Origin: Algibacter sp. L1A34
GTDB lineage: Bacteria; Bacteroidota; Bacteroidia; Flavobacteriales; Flavobacteriaceae
Length of the DNA: 64,000 nt
NCBI RefSeq assembly: GCF_009796805.1
Contig: NZ_CP047029.1
Location: 1,849,501-1,913,500, forward strand
Reading direction: 5' to 3'
A model generated the notes under the pieces. That model was not told the DNA's origin. It searched no databases and was given only the letters and a program-made list of their open reading frames with translations. This document shows positions 43,326 to 53,282 of the stretch, piece by piece. The position numbers and the translations under genes are program-made. Each line of letters starts with the position of its first letter. Position 1 is the first letter of the stretch.

Positions 43326-44591
43326 TTAATACGTGTTTCTTAAGTCTTCGAAAATGGTTTGCATGTTTTGTTTTACTTCAGTAGTTGGTTTGGTGTAATG
43401 GTTATTCATAAAACTAAAAATTAGAGTTTCTCCAGTGTTGGTAATTAGATAGCCACTTAAAGAATAGTTGTTTCCTAACGTTCCCGATTTTGCATAAATA
43501 TATGGTTGGTTTGTGCCAGCGTACCATTTTTTTAATGTTCCAGATGTTCCGCCAGCAGGAAATAAATTAAATAAGCGCGCTTTTGGAATACTGCTGTATA
43601 GTTTGGAAAGAACATCTACAAAAGATTTTGGAGAAAACAGATTGTATCGGCTTAAGCCCGACCCATCAACCCAACGGGGTTTTTCGGTTAATGTTTTTAA
43701 ATGGTTCTCAAGAATAAATTCTCTCGCGTTTTTAGAGCTTAATGTATCCGATAAAGTTGAAGATGCCATAATGAGCATTTGTTCAGCTAAAAAATTATCG
43801 CTTACATGCATCATTCGTTTATACAATGTATCCGAAGGGATACTATAAACGGTTTCCAAATGGGACGGGATTTTAGTTGTAAAATTAACAGTTGGGAGTA
43901 AGTCTTTCCATATTTCTTCCGATGTAAATCGATTTAAAACCAATGGGATTTCAACAGAATCGGTATGTTTTGGGTTGTAATAAAATATGTTTTCATTATA
44001 GCTTCTTCTATGTTTGCTAATTGTATCACTAATATTTTTTTTGAATATGCCTGGTGTACAAATTAAGCTATCTAAATTACTAATTGTAACGACATTGCCG
44101 TAAACGGGAAAGGCGCTTCGTTCGGGATTAAAATAAGTGTCGTAATCTTCCCAAGCCCAGCCAGGACCAAACTTTTCGTCTGCTAAATTGTTTTCTATAA
44201 TGTTAACTATTTTATACTTCTTGGTTAAGTTTAAAGCTGTGCTATCCTTAAAATAAGTATGTAGGAAAGCTGGATTACCTGTGCCAACTATGGTTAAGGT
44301 ATCGTTTTTAACGTTGTATTTTAATGCGGGAATACTATCGGGTAGCATTTGTAATGCCGTGTATAACGTGAAGATTTTAGTGTTACTGGCAGGTGTAAAA
44401 TATTTCTGTGCATTATGTTGATAGATGGTGTCTTTCGTTTTGGGGTTATAAACTAAAAAACCAGTAAATTGATTATTGTAAAAATTAGTTTCTAAATCTC
44501 TGTTTATCTGTTTTGTAATTCTGGTAGATTTACAACTAGAACCTATGATTAGAATAGATATAAAAATTAAATATTTATTGATTGGGCTCAT
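43326..44591 (-). CDS. D-alanyl-D-alanine carboxypeptidase, PBP4/S13 family
   Basis: This 421-residue penicillin-binding protein has a lipoprotein signal ending GSSC (about residue 20). The catalytic serine is Ser69 with Lys72 in PASNTKIF, the SxN motif is SDN in HVSDNFLAEQML, and the KTG-like motif is KSGT in YAKSGTLGNNYSLSG. It trims or cross-links peptidoglycan in the periplasm. It is shorter than E. coli PBP4, with a reduced insertion domain. Monocistronic, convergent with nothing close. Confidence 0.92.
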   Translation of the reverse strand: MSPINKYLIFISILIIGSSCKSTRITKQINRDLETNFYNNQFTGFLVYNPKTKDTIYQHNAQKYFTPASNTKIFTLYTALQMLPDSIPALKYNVKNDTLTIVGTGNPAFLHTYFKDSTALNLTKKYKIVNIIENNLADEKFGPGWAWEDYDTYFNPERSAFPVYGNVVTISNLDSLICTPGIFKKNISDTISKHRRSYNENIFYYNPKHTDSVEIPLVLNRFTSEEIWKDLLPTVNFTTKIPSHLETVYSIPSDTLYKRMMHVSDNFLAEQMLIMASSTLSDTLSSKNAREFILENHLKTLTEKPRWVDGSGLSRYNLFSPKSFVDVLSKLYSSIPKARLFNLFPAGGTSGTLKKWYAGTNQPYIYAKSGTLGNNYSLSGYLITNTGETLIFSFMNNHYTKPTTEVKQNMQTIFEDLRNTY

Positions 44592-44763
44592 GTTCTAAAA
44601 ATTAAAAAGGTCTAGGATAATCAAATATAATTAATAAATTGGTTTATGCTTATTCGTTCTTTCTGCTATTTTAGGTTGGTTTCTAATAGTGTAATGTACT
44701 TAATTGCTTAATGTTTTTTGTTAAATAGAACATAAACCTATTTTATACCTATTATAATTTTGT

Positions 44764-44771
44764 TACATTTG
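44764..44771 (+). promoter_or_regulatory. -7 element upstream of the FKBP lipoprotein
   Basis: TACATTTG fits TAnnTTTG and ends 26 bases before the ATG at 44798. A second overlapping candidate, TAATTTTG, is at 44755-44762. Neither has a clear TTTG partner. Confidence 0.45.
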
Positions 44772-44797
44772 GCTCGAAATTAATTTAACACAAAAAA

Positions 44798-45523
44798 ATG
44801 AAAACAATTAAAGTTTTAAGCCTAGTTGCTCTTACAGCATTAATGGCATCTTGTAATAATACAGGAGTTACAAAAAAGCCTATAAAAACAGAATTAGACT
44901 CAGTAAGCTACGCTATCGGTATGGATGTTGCTAGAAATGTAAAAACTAGCTTTACAGAATTTGATAACGAATTGTTTATTCAAGGGTTTATGAACGCTAT
45001 TGATTCTACAGATGTTTTAATAGAGCAAGCAGATGCTCAAAAAGTAGTACAAGCTTATTTTCAAAAAAAGCAACAAGCAGACGTAGCTAAACAAAAAGAA
45101 GAAGCTGCTAAAAAAGCAGAAGCTGAGTTTGGTGAAGTTAAATTAGCTGGTGAAAAGTTTTTAGAAGAAAATAAATCTAAAGATGGTGTTCAAGTAACAG
45201 CAAGCGGATTACAATATATTGTTGAAGAAGAAGGAACAGGTGAAAAGCCAACAACAGCTTCTCAAGTAAAAGTACATTACCATGGTACGTTAACCGATGG
45301 AACTATTTTTGATAGTTCTGTAGATCGTGGAACTCCGGCTACTTTTGGTGTAACTCAAGTTATTCCAGGTTGGACAGAAGGTTTACAGTTAATGAATGTA
45401 GGTTCTAAATATAAATTCTTTGTACCACAAGAATTAGGTTATGGTGCAACACCAAGAGGTGGAAAAATTAAACCTTTCGATGTTTTAGTATTCGATGTTG
45501 AATTATTAGAAATTGTTAAGTAA
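44798..45523 (+). CDS. FKBP-type peptidyl-prolyl isomerase, lipoprotein
   Basis: This 241-residue protein has a lipobox LMASC (Cys19), a dimerisation-type helical FKBP N-domain (LDSVSYAIGMDVARNVKTSF to about 115, with a Lys/Glu/Ala-rich helix) and a C-terminal FKBP fold with YHGTLTDGTIFDSSVDRGTPA, FGVTQVIPGWTEGLQLM and IKPFDVLVFDVELL. It resembles FkpA/Mip and should assist folding in the periplasm. Length is normal. It ends in a terminator at 45599. Confidence 0.93.
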   Translation: MKTIKVLSLVALTALMASCNNTGVTKKPIKTELDSVSYAIGMDVARNVKTSFTEFDNELFIQGFMNAIDSTDVLIEQADAQKVVQAYFQKKQQADVAKQKEEAAKKAEAEFGEVKLAGEKFLEENKSKDGVQVTASGLQYIVEEEGTGEKPTTASQVKVHYHGTLTDGTIFDSSVDRGTPATFGVTQVIPGWTEGLQLMNVGSKYKFFVPQELGYGATPRGGKIKPFDVLVFDVELLEIVK

Positions 45524-45598
45524 TTTAAAATTCAATCGTTTCGTTTGTTGTGTAGAGTTTCTCAAACAATAATTAAGTTGAAACGTTTAAATATATAG

Positions 45599-45630
45599 AA
45601 AAGACTGTCTGAAAATGACAGTCTTTTTTG
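45599..45630 (+). terminator. Terminator of the FKBP gene
   Basis: AAAAGACTGTC and GACAGTCTTTT pair around TGAAAAT, followed by TT. It is 75 bases past the stop codon. Confidence 0.9.
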
Positions 45631-45659
45631 TTTTAGTAAATTCAAAAAAATAAAGGTTG

Positions 45660-45667
45660 TAACTTTG
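45660..45667 (+). promoter_or_regulatory. -7 element of era
   Basis: TAACTTTG fits TAnnTTTG and ends 21 bases before the era ATG at 45689. No upstream TTTG at proper spacing. Confidence 0.5.
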
Positions 45668-45688
45668 CAGCTTAATAAATTGAAGATT

Positions 45689-46570
45689 ATGAACCATAAA
45701 GCAGGTTTTGTAAATATTATCGGGAATCCAAACGTTGGAAAATCGACACTAATGAATGCCTTTATTGGTGAAAAATTATCTATTATTACTTCTAAGGCAC
45801 AGACTACGCGCCATAGAATTTTAGGTATTGTAAATGGCGAAGATTTTCAGGTGGTATTAAGTGATACGCCAGGAATTATTAAGCCGGCTTATGAGTTGCA
45901 AGAATCTATGATGGGTTTTGTGAAATCGGCCTTTGAAGATGCAGATGTATTAATTTATATGGTGGAAATTGGAGAGCAAGCCTTAAAGGATGAAGCGTTT
46001 TTCAATAAAATAAAATCTTCTAAAATTCCTGTGTTATTACTTTTAAATAAGATTGATATATCAGATCAAGAACAACTAGAAACTCAAGTACAACTTTGGG
46101 CAGAGAAAGTGCCAAGTGCAGAAATTATTCCAATTTCAGCATTGCAAGGGTTTCAGGTAAAAGAAGTGTTTCATAGAATAATAGAATTATTACCAGAATC
46201 ACCAGCCTTTTATCCAAAAGACCAATTAACGGATAAGCCAGAACGTTTCTTTATAAACGAAACTATTCGTGAAAAAATCCTTATTCATTATAAAAAAGAA
46301 ATTCCTTATGCTGTAGAAATCGAAACAGAGGAGTTTTTTGAGGAAGAAAAAATTATTAGAATGCGATCTGTAATTATGGTAGAGCGCGAAACACAAAAAG
46401 GAATTATAATCGGCCATAAAGGTTCTGCTTTAAAACGTGTAGGGGTAGAGGCTCGAAAAGATTTAGAGAAATTCTTTGGGAAACAAATTCACTTAGAACT
46501 ATATGTAAAAGTGAATAAAAATTGGAGAAGTAACCAAAAGCAATTAAAACGTTTTGGTTACAATCAATAA
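45689..46570 (+). CDS. era: GTPase Era
   Basis: The start is taken as ATG 45689 (MNHKAGFVNIIGNPNVGKST); the frame opens at TTG 45665, but the -7 element ends inside that extension. The 293-residue protein has G1 GNPNVGKST, G2/G3 QTTRH and DTPG, G4 NKID and a C-terminal KH domain with IIIGHKGSALKRVG. It binds 16S rRNA and helps assemble the 30S subunit. Confidence 0.97.
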   Translation: MNHKAGFVNIIGNPNVGKSTLMNAFIGEKLSIITSKAQTTRHRILGIVNGEDFQVVLSDTPGIIKPAYELQESMMGFVKSAFEDADVLIYMVEIGEQALKDEAFFNKIKSSKIPVLLLLNKIDISDQEQLETQVQLWAEKVPSAEIIPISALQGFQVKEVFHRIIELLPESPAFYPKDQLTDKPERFFINETIREKILIHYKKEIPYAVEIETEEFFEEEKIIRMRSVIMVERETQKGIIIGHKGSALKRVGVEARKDLEKFFGKQIHLELYVKVNKNWRSNQKQLKRFGYNQ

Positions 46571-46679
46571 AAACTAACGTTATCTTTTTAATTAGGTAAC
46601 GTTTAGTTTAAACTTGAACAGCATCTTTGTGCTATTCAAAAAAAGAACATTTTGGATATAGTTTGAGTTAGTTTAGTTT

Positions 46680-46715
46680 AAAAGCTTTGGTTGGTAGCAA
46701 TTAGAGCTTTTTTTT
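46680..46715. terminator. Hairpin between era and the 46714 gene
   Basis: AAAAGCT and AGCTTTT pair with a loop of about 18 nt; T runs follow on the plus strand. The stem is short, so moderate confidence only. Confidence 0.5.
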
Positions 46716-47211
46716 ATGCTTTAAAAACACCTGTCATAAAAACGTATAAAGCGTTCATTTCTTTTTGGTTAGAAAACTTACTTACTCTACCAGCAAAGTA
46801 AAGCGTAAACCATATTCCGGTTAAAAGGACTAGGCCCATAATTTGTGCTTGGTAAGTTGTTTTTAATGCCCAATTGCTATATGCCCAAATGCTAAAAACA
46901 ATAAATAGCATAGCAACTGCGAAGTGGAAAAACATAAACATGGTCCAAACGGCAGGACTAGGGCCAAACAAGCCACGAACTATACTGCTGTTTTCGCCCA
47001 CTTCATTAATCTCTAAATGTAATTGAGGAGACCAAAAATGTTGTTTCTCTTTGGGGAGTTTTATAAAAACGTGATCGTCAATTGTAGATACGATAAAATT
47101 AGACTGTAAGGTTTTGTGATCTTCAAACTTCTTTAAAACTGCCGTATTTGCTTGTGGTAATTCAATTTTAAATCGTGGTCTAAGTACAATTTCATTTAGC
47201 GGTGTGTTCAT
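46714..47211 (-). CDS. Two-helix membrane protein, unknown
   Basis: This 165-residue protein has an N-terminal soluble region (LRPRFKIELPQANTAVLKKF..., about 95 residues) with a recurring ILxPRF/KL pattern, then two transmembrane helices at about 92-112 and 120-140, and a short end. No family recognised. It lies between era and der on the opposite strand, and overlaps none of them. Confidence 0.65.
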   Translation of the reverse strand: MNTPLNEIVLRPRFKIELPQANTAVLKKFEDHKTLQSNFIVSTIDDHVFIKLPKEKQHFWSPQLHLEINEVGENSSIVRGLFGPSPAVWTMFMFFHFAVAMLFIVFSIWAYSNWALKTTYQAQIMGLVLLTGIWFTLYFAGRVSKFSNQKEMNALYVFMTGVFKA

Positions 47212-47260
47212 AATAAATTCATTAGGAAAGTAAAATACTCATTTCTATCGAACTAAACAC

Positions 47261-47268
47261 TATCTTTG
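47261..47268 (+). promoter_or_regulatory. -7 element of der
   Basis: TATCTTTG fits TAnnTTTG and ends about 40 bases before the der ATG at 47309. No clear TTTG at the expected distance. Confidence 0.5.
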
Positions 47269-47308
47269 CAGCCGCTTACAGGATATGTAATGCATAAAAA
47301 CAAAAATT

Positions 47309-48613
47309 ATGAGTAATATAGTAGCAATAGTAGGAAGACCAAATGTTGGCAAATCAACTTTTTTTAATCGTTTAATACAACGTCGCGAGGCTATTGTCGA
47401 TGCTGTTAGTGGTGTTACGAGAGACCGTCATTACGGGAAAAGTGATTGGAATGGGAAAGAATTCTCGTTAATTGATACTGGTGGATACGTTCTAGGTAGT
47501 GATGATGTTTTTGAAGCAGAAATAGATAAACAAGTAGAATTAGCAATAGATGAAGCCGATGCCATTATTTTTATGGTAGATGTTGAAGCTGGCGTTACAG
47601 GAATGGATGAGGATGTTGCTGAGTTACTAAGAAAAGTAAATAAACCTGTTTTTCTTGTTGTAAATAAAGTGGATAACGGTAAACGTGCTGCGGATGCTGT
47701 TGAATTTTATTCTTTAGGTTTAGGTGAATACTTCACTATAGCAAGTATAAATGGTAGTGGAACAGGTGATTTATTAGATGCTTTAGTTCTAGCATTACCA
47801 GAAAAAGAAGAAGTTGAAGAGCAAGTATTACCTCGTTTTGCGGTAGTTGGCCGTCCTAATGCAGGAAAATCATCCTTTATAAACGCCTTAATTGGTGAAG
47901 AGAGATACATTGTTACCGATGTTGCAGGAACAACTCGTGATTCTATTGATACAAAATATAACCGTTTTGGATTTGAATTTAATTTAGTGGATACCGCTGG
48001 AATTAGAAGAAAATCTAAAGTGAAGGAAGATTTAGAATTTTATTCTGTAATGCGATCTGTTCGTGCTATTGAGCATGCCGATGTATGTTTAGTAGTTCTT
48101 GATGCTACTCGTGGTTTTGACGGACAAGTACAAAATATCTTTTGGTTAGCACAAAGAAATAGAAAGGGTATCGTTATTCTTGTAAATAAGTGGGATTTAG
48201 TAGAGAAAGATCACAAATCTATGAAAGAATACGAACGCGTTATTAAGCAGCAAATGGAGCCGTTTACGGATGTACCTGTAGTTTTTATTTCGGTCTTAAC
48301 TAAACAGCGTATTTTTAAAGCGATTGAAACAGCCGTTGAGGTTTATCATAACAGATCTAAAAAGATTAAAACAAGTAAGCTTAATGAGGTGTTTTTACCA
48401 CTTATAGAAAATTACCCGCCACCCGCTTACAAAGCAAAATACGTTAAAATCAAATATATCATGCAGTTGCCAACACCGCAACCACAATTTGCATTTTTCT
48501 GTAACTTACCACAATACGTAAAAGAACCTTACAAACGTTTTCTAGAAAATAAACTTCGTGAAAAGTTCGATTTTAAAGGAGTTCCTATTAGCGTTTATAT
48601 GCGTAAAAAGTAG
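47309..48613 (+). CDS. der: GTPase Der (EngA)
   Basis: This 434-residue protein has two tandem G domains, with P-loops [10 protein letters not shown] (about 8-17) and [10 protein letters not shown] (about 184-193), each with its NKVD/NKWD motif, and a C-terminal KH-like domain. Acts late in 50S subunit assembly. The two adjacent essential GTPase genes era and der are separated here by one opposite-strand gene. Confidence is high. Confidence 0.98.
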   Translation: MSNIVAIVGRPNVGKSTFFNRLIQRREAIVDAVSGVTRDRHYGKSDWNGKEFSLIDTGGYVLGSDDVFEAEIDKQVELAIDEADAIIFMVDVEAGVTGMDEDVAELLRKVNKPVFLVVNKVDNGKRAADAVEFYSLGLGEYFTIASINGSGTGDLLDALVLALPEKEEVEEQVLPRFAVVGRPNAGKSSFINALIGEERYIVTDVAGTTRDSIDTKYNRFGFEFNLVDTAGIRRKSKVKEDLEFYSVMRSVRAIEHADVCLVVLDATRGFDGQVQNIFWLAQRNRKGIVILVNKWDLVEKDHKSMKEYERVIKQQMEPFTDVPVVFISVLTKQRIFKAIETAVEVYHNRSKKIKTSKLNEVFLPLIENYPPPAYKAKYVKIKYIMQLPTPQPQFAFFCNLPQYVKEPYKRFLENKLREKFDFKGVPISVYMRKK

Positions 48614-48689
48614 ATTATAAGTTGTTTTTTTAATGGTGTTTTTAGATTAAGTTATGTATTTTTATATATTAATAATTTAATCTAATACT

Positions 48690-50810
48690 ATGAAAAATTG
48701 CCTTATCAAGAACAGTGCTATTTGTTTAGTTCTAGTTAATGCTGTCTTGTTTTCATGTACTTCAAACACCAAAGAAAAAATGGATGAAATCGATAATCCT
48801 TTAGTTCAAAAAAGTACATTACAATATCAAGCACCTCCATTCGATAAAATAAAAGATGAAGATTTTATTCCTGCTTTTAAAGAAGGTTTAAAACAGCACG
48901 ATGTTGAAATTGATGTTATTACCAATAACACAGCCACTCCTACATTTGAAAACACAGTCTTAGCTCTTGAGTTAAGTGGTGAAACATTAGGTAGGGCACA
49001 AAGTGTATTTTATAATCTTACAAGCGCTAATACTAATCCTGAATTACAAAAGATAAAAAAAGAGTATGCTCCTATATTTTCAGCGCATTCTGATAAAATC
49101 TATCTTAATTCAAAAATTTATAATCGTATAAAGGCATTAGATCTTTCTACTCTACATGGTGAAAACCTTAAATTGGTTGATTATTACTTGAAGAAGTTTG
49201 AAATGGCCGGTGCTAGTCTATCTAGCGCAGACAAGGAGAAGATGATGGAAATTAATAAAAAGCTGTCCATTTTAAGTACCGAGTTTAGTAGTCGGTTATT
49301 GAAAGCTCGTAAAGATGGCGCTTTATTAGTCGATACAGAGATCGAATTAGATGGTTTAAGTAAAGATGATATTGATAGAGCAAAAGCTAAAGCAGAAGAA
49401 GCTGGAGCTGAAGGAAAGTATCTTTTAGGTTTGTCAAATACTACACAACAGCCTTTATTAGCGGTTTTAAAAAATAGAGAAACACGTAAGAAATTATATG
49501 AAGCTTCTTGGAGTAGAGCTGAAAAGGATAATGATGCCGATACCCGAAAAATTATAGAAGATATAGCTTTATTACGCATGCAAAAGGCTCAATTAATGGG
49601 TAAGAAGAATTATGCGGAATGGAATTTGCAAAACCAAATGGCTAAAACACCAGAGCGTGCTTTAAATTTATTGGCTGAACTAGGGAAAGCATCCGTTGCA
49701 AAAGCAAATAAAGAAGCGGCTAACATTCAAAGTATTATTGATGCTCAAAATGGTGGTTTTAAATTAGAACCTTGGGATTGGAGTTTTTATGCAGAGCAAG
49801 TTAAAAAGGCAAAATACGATTTAGATCAAAAAGAACTAGAACCTTATTTTGAATTAAATTCAGTTTTAGAGAATGGTGTGTTTTATGCTGCAGAGCGCAT
49901 GTATGGCATAACCTTTAAGAAACGTAACGATTTACCTGTATATAATCCAGATGTCGTTACTTATGAGGTTTTTGATAAAGATGGATCAAGCATGGCGCTT
50001 TATTATTTAGATTTTTACACACGTGATACTAAAAGCGGAGGTGCTTGGATGAATAATTTTGTGAGTCAGTCTCATTATTTAAAACAAAAGCCAGTTATCG
50101 TAAATGTATTTAATTATATAAAACCTACAGAAGGAAATCCATCTTTAATTAGTTTTGATAACGTAACAACTATGTTTCATGAGTTTGGACATACGTTGCA
50201 CGGTTTATTTGCAAATCAACAATATGTGTCTTTATCGGGAACAAGCGTACCTAGAGATTATGTTGAATTTCCTTCTCAAATAAATGAGCATGCGGCTTTA
50301 GAACCTGCGGTTTTAAAAAATTATGCAATACATTACAAAACAAAAGAAGCTATTCCTCAGGCTTTAATTGATAAAATCATGAAGGCTGAAACCTTTAATA
50401 AAGGTTATGATGTAACTGAGTTGTTAGCAGCATCTGTAATCGATATGATGTGGCATACTGTAGAGAATGAAGCTGATTTTAAATCGGTTTTAGAATTCGA
50501 AAAAGAAGCGCTTGCTAAAAATGGATTATTGGTAAAAGAAGTACCGCCAAGATATCATACACCATATTTTGCTCATATTTGGGGAGGTGGTTATGCTGCT
50601 GGTTATTATGCTTATACTTGGAGTAAAACATTAGATTATAATACTTACGATTGGATTAAAGCCCACGGAGGTATGAATCGTGAAAATGGAGAGCGTTTTA
50701 GAAAATATATATTATCTGTTGGTAATAGTGTTGATTTAAACAAAGCCTTTACCGATTTTGTTGGTCACGATATGGAAGTAGATGCTTATATCAATAATGT
50801 AGGATTCTAA
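48690..50810 (+). CDS. M3-family oligopeptidase, lipoprotein
   Basis: This 706-residue zinc peptidase of the thimet/Dcp group has a lipoprotein signal (lipobox LFSC, about residue 23), so it is membrane-anchored rather than cytoplasmic, unlike E. coli Dcp/OpdA. The HEFGH motif at about 497-501 in MFHEFGHTLHGLF gives the zinc site, with the third ligand Glu in INEHAALEP. It cleaves short peptides. It stands alone with its own terminator. Confidence 0.95.
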   Translation: MKNCLIKNSAICLVLVNAVLFSCTSNTKEKMDEIDNPLVQKSTLQYQAPPFDKIKDEDFIPAFKEGLKQHDVEIDVITNNTATPTFENTVLALELSGETLGRAQSVFYNLTSANTNPELQKIKKEYAPIFSAHSDKIYLNSKIYNRIKALDLSTLHGENLKLVDYYLKKFEMAGASLSSADKEKMMEINKKLSILSTEFSSRLLKARKDGALLVDTEIELDGLSKDDIDRAKAKAEEAGAEGKYLLGLSNTTQQPLLAVLKNRETRKKLYEASWSRAEKDNDADTRKIIEDIALLRMQKAQLMGKKNYAEWNLQNQMAKTPERALNLLAELGKASVAKANKEAANIQSIIDAQNGGFKLEPWDWSFYAEQVKKAKYDLDQKELEPYFELNSVLENGVFYAAERMYGITFKKRNDLPVYNPDVVTYEVFDKDGSSMALYYLDFYTRDTKSGGAWMNNFVSQSHYLKQKPVIVNVFNYIKPTEGNPSLISFDNVTTMFHEFGHTLHGLFANQQYVSLSGTSVPRDYVEFPSQINEHAALEPAVLKNYAIHYKTKEAIPQALIDKIMKAETFNKGYDVTELLAASVIDMMWHTVENEADFKSVLEFEKEALAKNGLLVKEVPPRYHTPYFAHIWGGGYAAGYYAYTWSKTLDYNTYDWIKAHGGMNRENGERFRKYILSVGNSVDLNKAFTDFVGHDMEVDAYINNVGF

Positions 50811-50840
50811 TAAGAAATTCTAATATTTTAATAAATTATG

Positions 50841-50873
50841 AAAAGGAGGAATTATTAATTCTTCCTTTTTTTT
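50841..50873. terminator. Bidirectional terminator, M3 peptidase and TPM gene
   Basis: AAAAGGAGGAATT pairs with AATTCTTCCTTTT (one G-T pair) with T tracts on both strands. Confidence 0.8.
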
Positions 50874-50884
50874 ATGAGCTAAAT

Positions 50885-51697
50885 TTACCAGCCACCAGAA
50901 GCGCCACCACCACCGAAGCCGCCGCCGCCAAAACCTCCACCGAAGCCACCTCCGCCTGAGCTTCCGCCTCCGAAACCACCGCCAAAACCTCCAGATGATC
51001 CTCTTCGGTAATTACCACGGCCCATATTACTCAAAATAATAGCTTCGAGTATATCTGAACCTGTAGATCGATTTCCGCTGTTATTCCCGCCTCCACCGCG
51101 TTTATTCTTGGAGATTGAAATGAGAATGATAATAAAAATAAAAACTAGAATGATAATAAACCCAATAGGAATACCTTCTTGATTAGAGGCTTGTCTTGTA
51201 CCTTTATATTCGCCAGTTAGTACTTCAAAAATAGCATCAGCACCTTTGTTTAGTCCACCGTAATAATCATTTTTTTTAAAGTATGGAATAATGTCTCGAT
51301 TAATAATTCTGTTAGACATAGCATCGGTTAGCAAGTGTTCAACGCCATAACCTGTATTAATGGCGATGCGTCTATCATCACGTGCTAATAAAATAAGTAC
51401 ACCGTTATCTTCTTTCTCTTGTCCAATTCCCCAAGCTTGTCCCCATTTAGCTCCTAAATAGTTTATGTTTTCACCTTCGGTAGAAGCAATGATAGCCACT
51501 ACAATTTGTGTAGAAGTGGTATCGGAATATTTTACAAGTTTATCTTCTAAATTCTTTTTTTGTGATGCACTTAAAAGATTGTAGTAATCGTAAACACTAG
51601 TTTGGAAATCTGGAGTTTTAGGGATTTCATATTGTGCAAATGAAAAGTTAGTGCATAAAAGCGTAGTAAGTAAAACAATAAAAAAAATATTTTTCAT
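50885..51697 (-). CDS. TPM-domain (YgcG-type) membrane protein with Gly-rich tail
   Basis: The start is taken at 51697 (MKNIFFIVLLTTLLCTNFSFAQ, a signal peptide); the frame extends 13 codons upstream without a plausible N-terminus. The 270-residue protein has the TPM domain at about 25-150 (VYDYYNLLSASQKKNLEDKL and VNYLGAKWGQAWGIGQEKEDNGVLI), a transmembrane helix near 182-202 and a Gly/Ser-rich tail of about 45 residues ending in tryptophan. It is third in a lemA-TPM-TPM operon. TPM domains may be involved in membrane-protein turnover or remodelling. Confidence 0.88.
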   Translation of the reverse strand: MKNIFFIVLLTTLLCTNFSFAQYEIPKTPDFQTSVYDYYNLLSASQKKNLEDKLVKYSDTTSTQIVVAIIASTEGENINYLGAKWGQAWGIGQEKEDNGVLILLARDDRRIAINTGYGVEHLLTDAMSNRIINRDIIPYFKKNDYYGGLNKGADAIFEVLTGEYKGTRQASNQEGIPIGFIIILVFIFIIILISISKNKRGGGGNNSGNRSTGSDILEAIILSNMGRGNYRRGSSGGFGGGFGGGSSGGGGFGGGFGGGGFGGGGASGGW

Positions 51698-51744
51698 CTT
51701 AAACTGCGACCGAATACTGAATACTGAGTGCTGCATGTTTTTTA

Positions 51745-52185
51745 CTATCCTTTTGAAATTTCGTTAGATAATTCGTTGGTATCATCATGTTCCCAAGAGA
51801 AAAAAGATTCGAGTTGTTCGCCGGCTTTTTGAATGCCCTCAATAATACCTTCTTTGAATTTACCCAATTTAAAATGCGATTGCATCACGTCTTTAGTGCT
51901 ATCCCAAAAGTTTTTTGGAACTACTTTATTTATACCTTCATCACCATAAATAACAAAAGCTTTATCGTTTATAGCGACGTAAATAAGCACGCCGTTTTGC
52001 AGTTTGGTATTGTCCATTTTTAAATAATGAAACACTTCTAAAGCACGATTTGTAGCATCGCCATTAGAAGTGTTTTCAATATGAATTCTTATTTCACCAG
52101 ATGTATTTAATTCGGCTAAACGAATAGCTTCAACAATGTCTTGCTCTTCTTTGCTTGTTAAAAATGTTTCAACTTTATTAGACAT
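51745..52185 (-). CDS. TPM-domain protein
   Basis: This 146-residue protein consists mainly of a TPM domain (IVEAIRLAELNTSGEIRIHIEN, YLKMDNTKLQNGVLIYVAIN, FWDSTKDVMQSHFKLGKF) with no signal peptide or membrane helix. It lies between lemA and the YgcG-type gene, as is common in this family neighbourhood. Function not established. Confidence 0.88.
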   Translation of the reverse strand: MSNKVETFLTSKEEQDIVEAIRLAELNTSGEIRIHIENTSNGDATNRALEVFHYLKMDNTKLQNGVLIYVAINDKAFVIYGDEGINKVVPKNFWDSTKDVMQSHFKLGKFKEGIIEGIQKAGEQLESFFSWEHDDTNELSNEISKG

Positions 52186-52234
52186 GTTTGTATTATTTAC
52201 TTTTGTGAAATATTAAATATAATAGATGTATTTT

Positions 52235-52828
52235 TTAGAATTCAAAGTCTACATCTGGAGCTTTTTCACTTCCGGCTTCGGCTTTAAAATAACTTAATGG
52301 TTCAAAATTAAATAAACCTGCTAATATTGAATTTGGAAAAGTTTTAATGTGCATATTGTATGGCTCTACGGTTCCGTTAAAGCGATCTCTAGCAACGTTA
52401 ATTCTGTTTTCTGTACCTTCTAACTGACTTTGTAATTCTAAAAAGTTTTGGTTTGCTTTTAAATCAGGGTAACGCTCTACGGTTACTAATAAACTTTTTA
52501 AAGCTCCAGATAATCCACCTTGTGCTTGGTTGAATTTCGCCAATTGTTCTGGTGTAATATTGGTTGGATCTATAGTGATAGAAGTTGCTTTAGCTCTTGC
52601 TTCTATAACGGCTTCTAATGTCCCTTTTTCAAAATCGGCTGCTCCTTGTACTGTTTTTACTAAGTTGCCAATTAAATCGTTTCTACGTTGGTAACTACTT
52701 TCTACGTTTGCCCAAGTTTTAGTTGCTGTTTCTTTTAAAGTTACAGCGGTATTATTAAATCCTTTACCCCAAGAGTATGCGCCAATAGCAAGAATTGCAA
52801 TTATAATTAATGGTAAAAATTTTTTCAT
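52235..52828 (-). CDS. LemA-family membrane protein
   Basis: This 197-residue protein has an N-terminal membrane anchor (residues 4-20), then a long helical domain with the LemA hallmark NVESSYQRRNDLIGNLVKTV and LKANQNFLELQSQLEGTENR and ARDRFNGTVEPYN. It leads the lemA-TPM-TPM operon. LemA proteins are widespread but have no settled function. Confidence 0.93.
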   Translation of the reverse strand: MKKFLPLIIIAILAIGAYSWGKGFNNTAVTLKETATKTWANVESSYQRRNDLIGNLVKTVQGAADFEKGTLEAVIEARAKATSITIDPTNITPEQLAKFNQAQGGLSGALKSLLVTVERYPDLKANQNFLELQSQLEGTENRINVARDRFNGTVEPYNMHIKTFPNSILAGLFNFEPLSYFKAEAGSEKAPDVDFEF

Positions 52829-52947
52829 GATAAATTAATTTGAATATTGATTTTAGTTCCTAATATATTAGACTCATTATTTATTAAAAAGTTACTTTTT
52901 TACGAGAGAAAAGGAAGTTTTAATCTTTTAGAGTCTGTAATAAATGT

Positions 52948-53277
52948 TTACAAATGCTCTTTTATTTTAATCAGTTGTGTTTTTATGTTTTCTAAAGTAT
53001 CAATAATTTGAAAGTTACTTAAAGCTTCTTTTTTTTCTTCCTTTAAATGTGTTTTGGCGCCTTCGAGTGTAAATCCACGCTCCTTTACTAAATGGTAAAT
53101 AAATTTTAGGTTTTTAACATCTTCAGGAGTAAATTTTCGGTTGCCCTTCGCATTTTTTTTAGGTTTAAGGACATCAAATTCTTTTTCCCAAAAACGTATT
53201 AACGATGTGTTTACACCAAAAGCTTTGGCTACTTCTCCAATGGCGTAATATCGTTTTTCTGGTAAATCTATATGCAT
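52948..53277 (-). CDS. MerR-family transcriptional regulator
   Basis: This 109-residue protein has a MerR-type winged helix-turn-helix at about 8-75 (YYAIGEVAKAFGVNTSLIRF, WEKEFDVLKPKKN, RKFTPEDVKNLKFI) and a short coiled dimerisation helix at its end. No effector-binding domain is attached. It lies five bases after the M23 peptidase gene on the same strand, so they are likely cotranscribed. Its targets are unknown; similar short MerR proteins are common in Bacteroidota. Confidence 0.9.
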   Translation of the reverse strand: MHIDLPEKRYYAIGEVAKAFGVNTSLIRFWEKEFDVLKPKKNAKGNRKFTPEDVKNLKFIYHLVKERGFTLEGAKTHLKEEKKEALSNFQIIDTLENIKTQLIKIKEHL

Positions 53278-53282
53278 TACTA

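Noticed and set aside
45665-45688. TTG start of era
   Set aside because: It overlaps the promoter -7 element, and ATG 45689 matches the usual Era start.
50885-51010. GC-rich repetitive DNA as a possible element
   Set aside because: It encodes the Gly-rich tail of the TPM protein, so it is low-complexity coding sequence rather than a DNA repeat.
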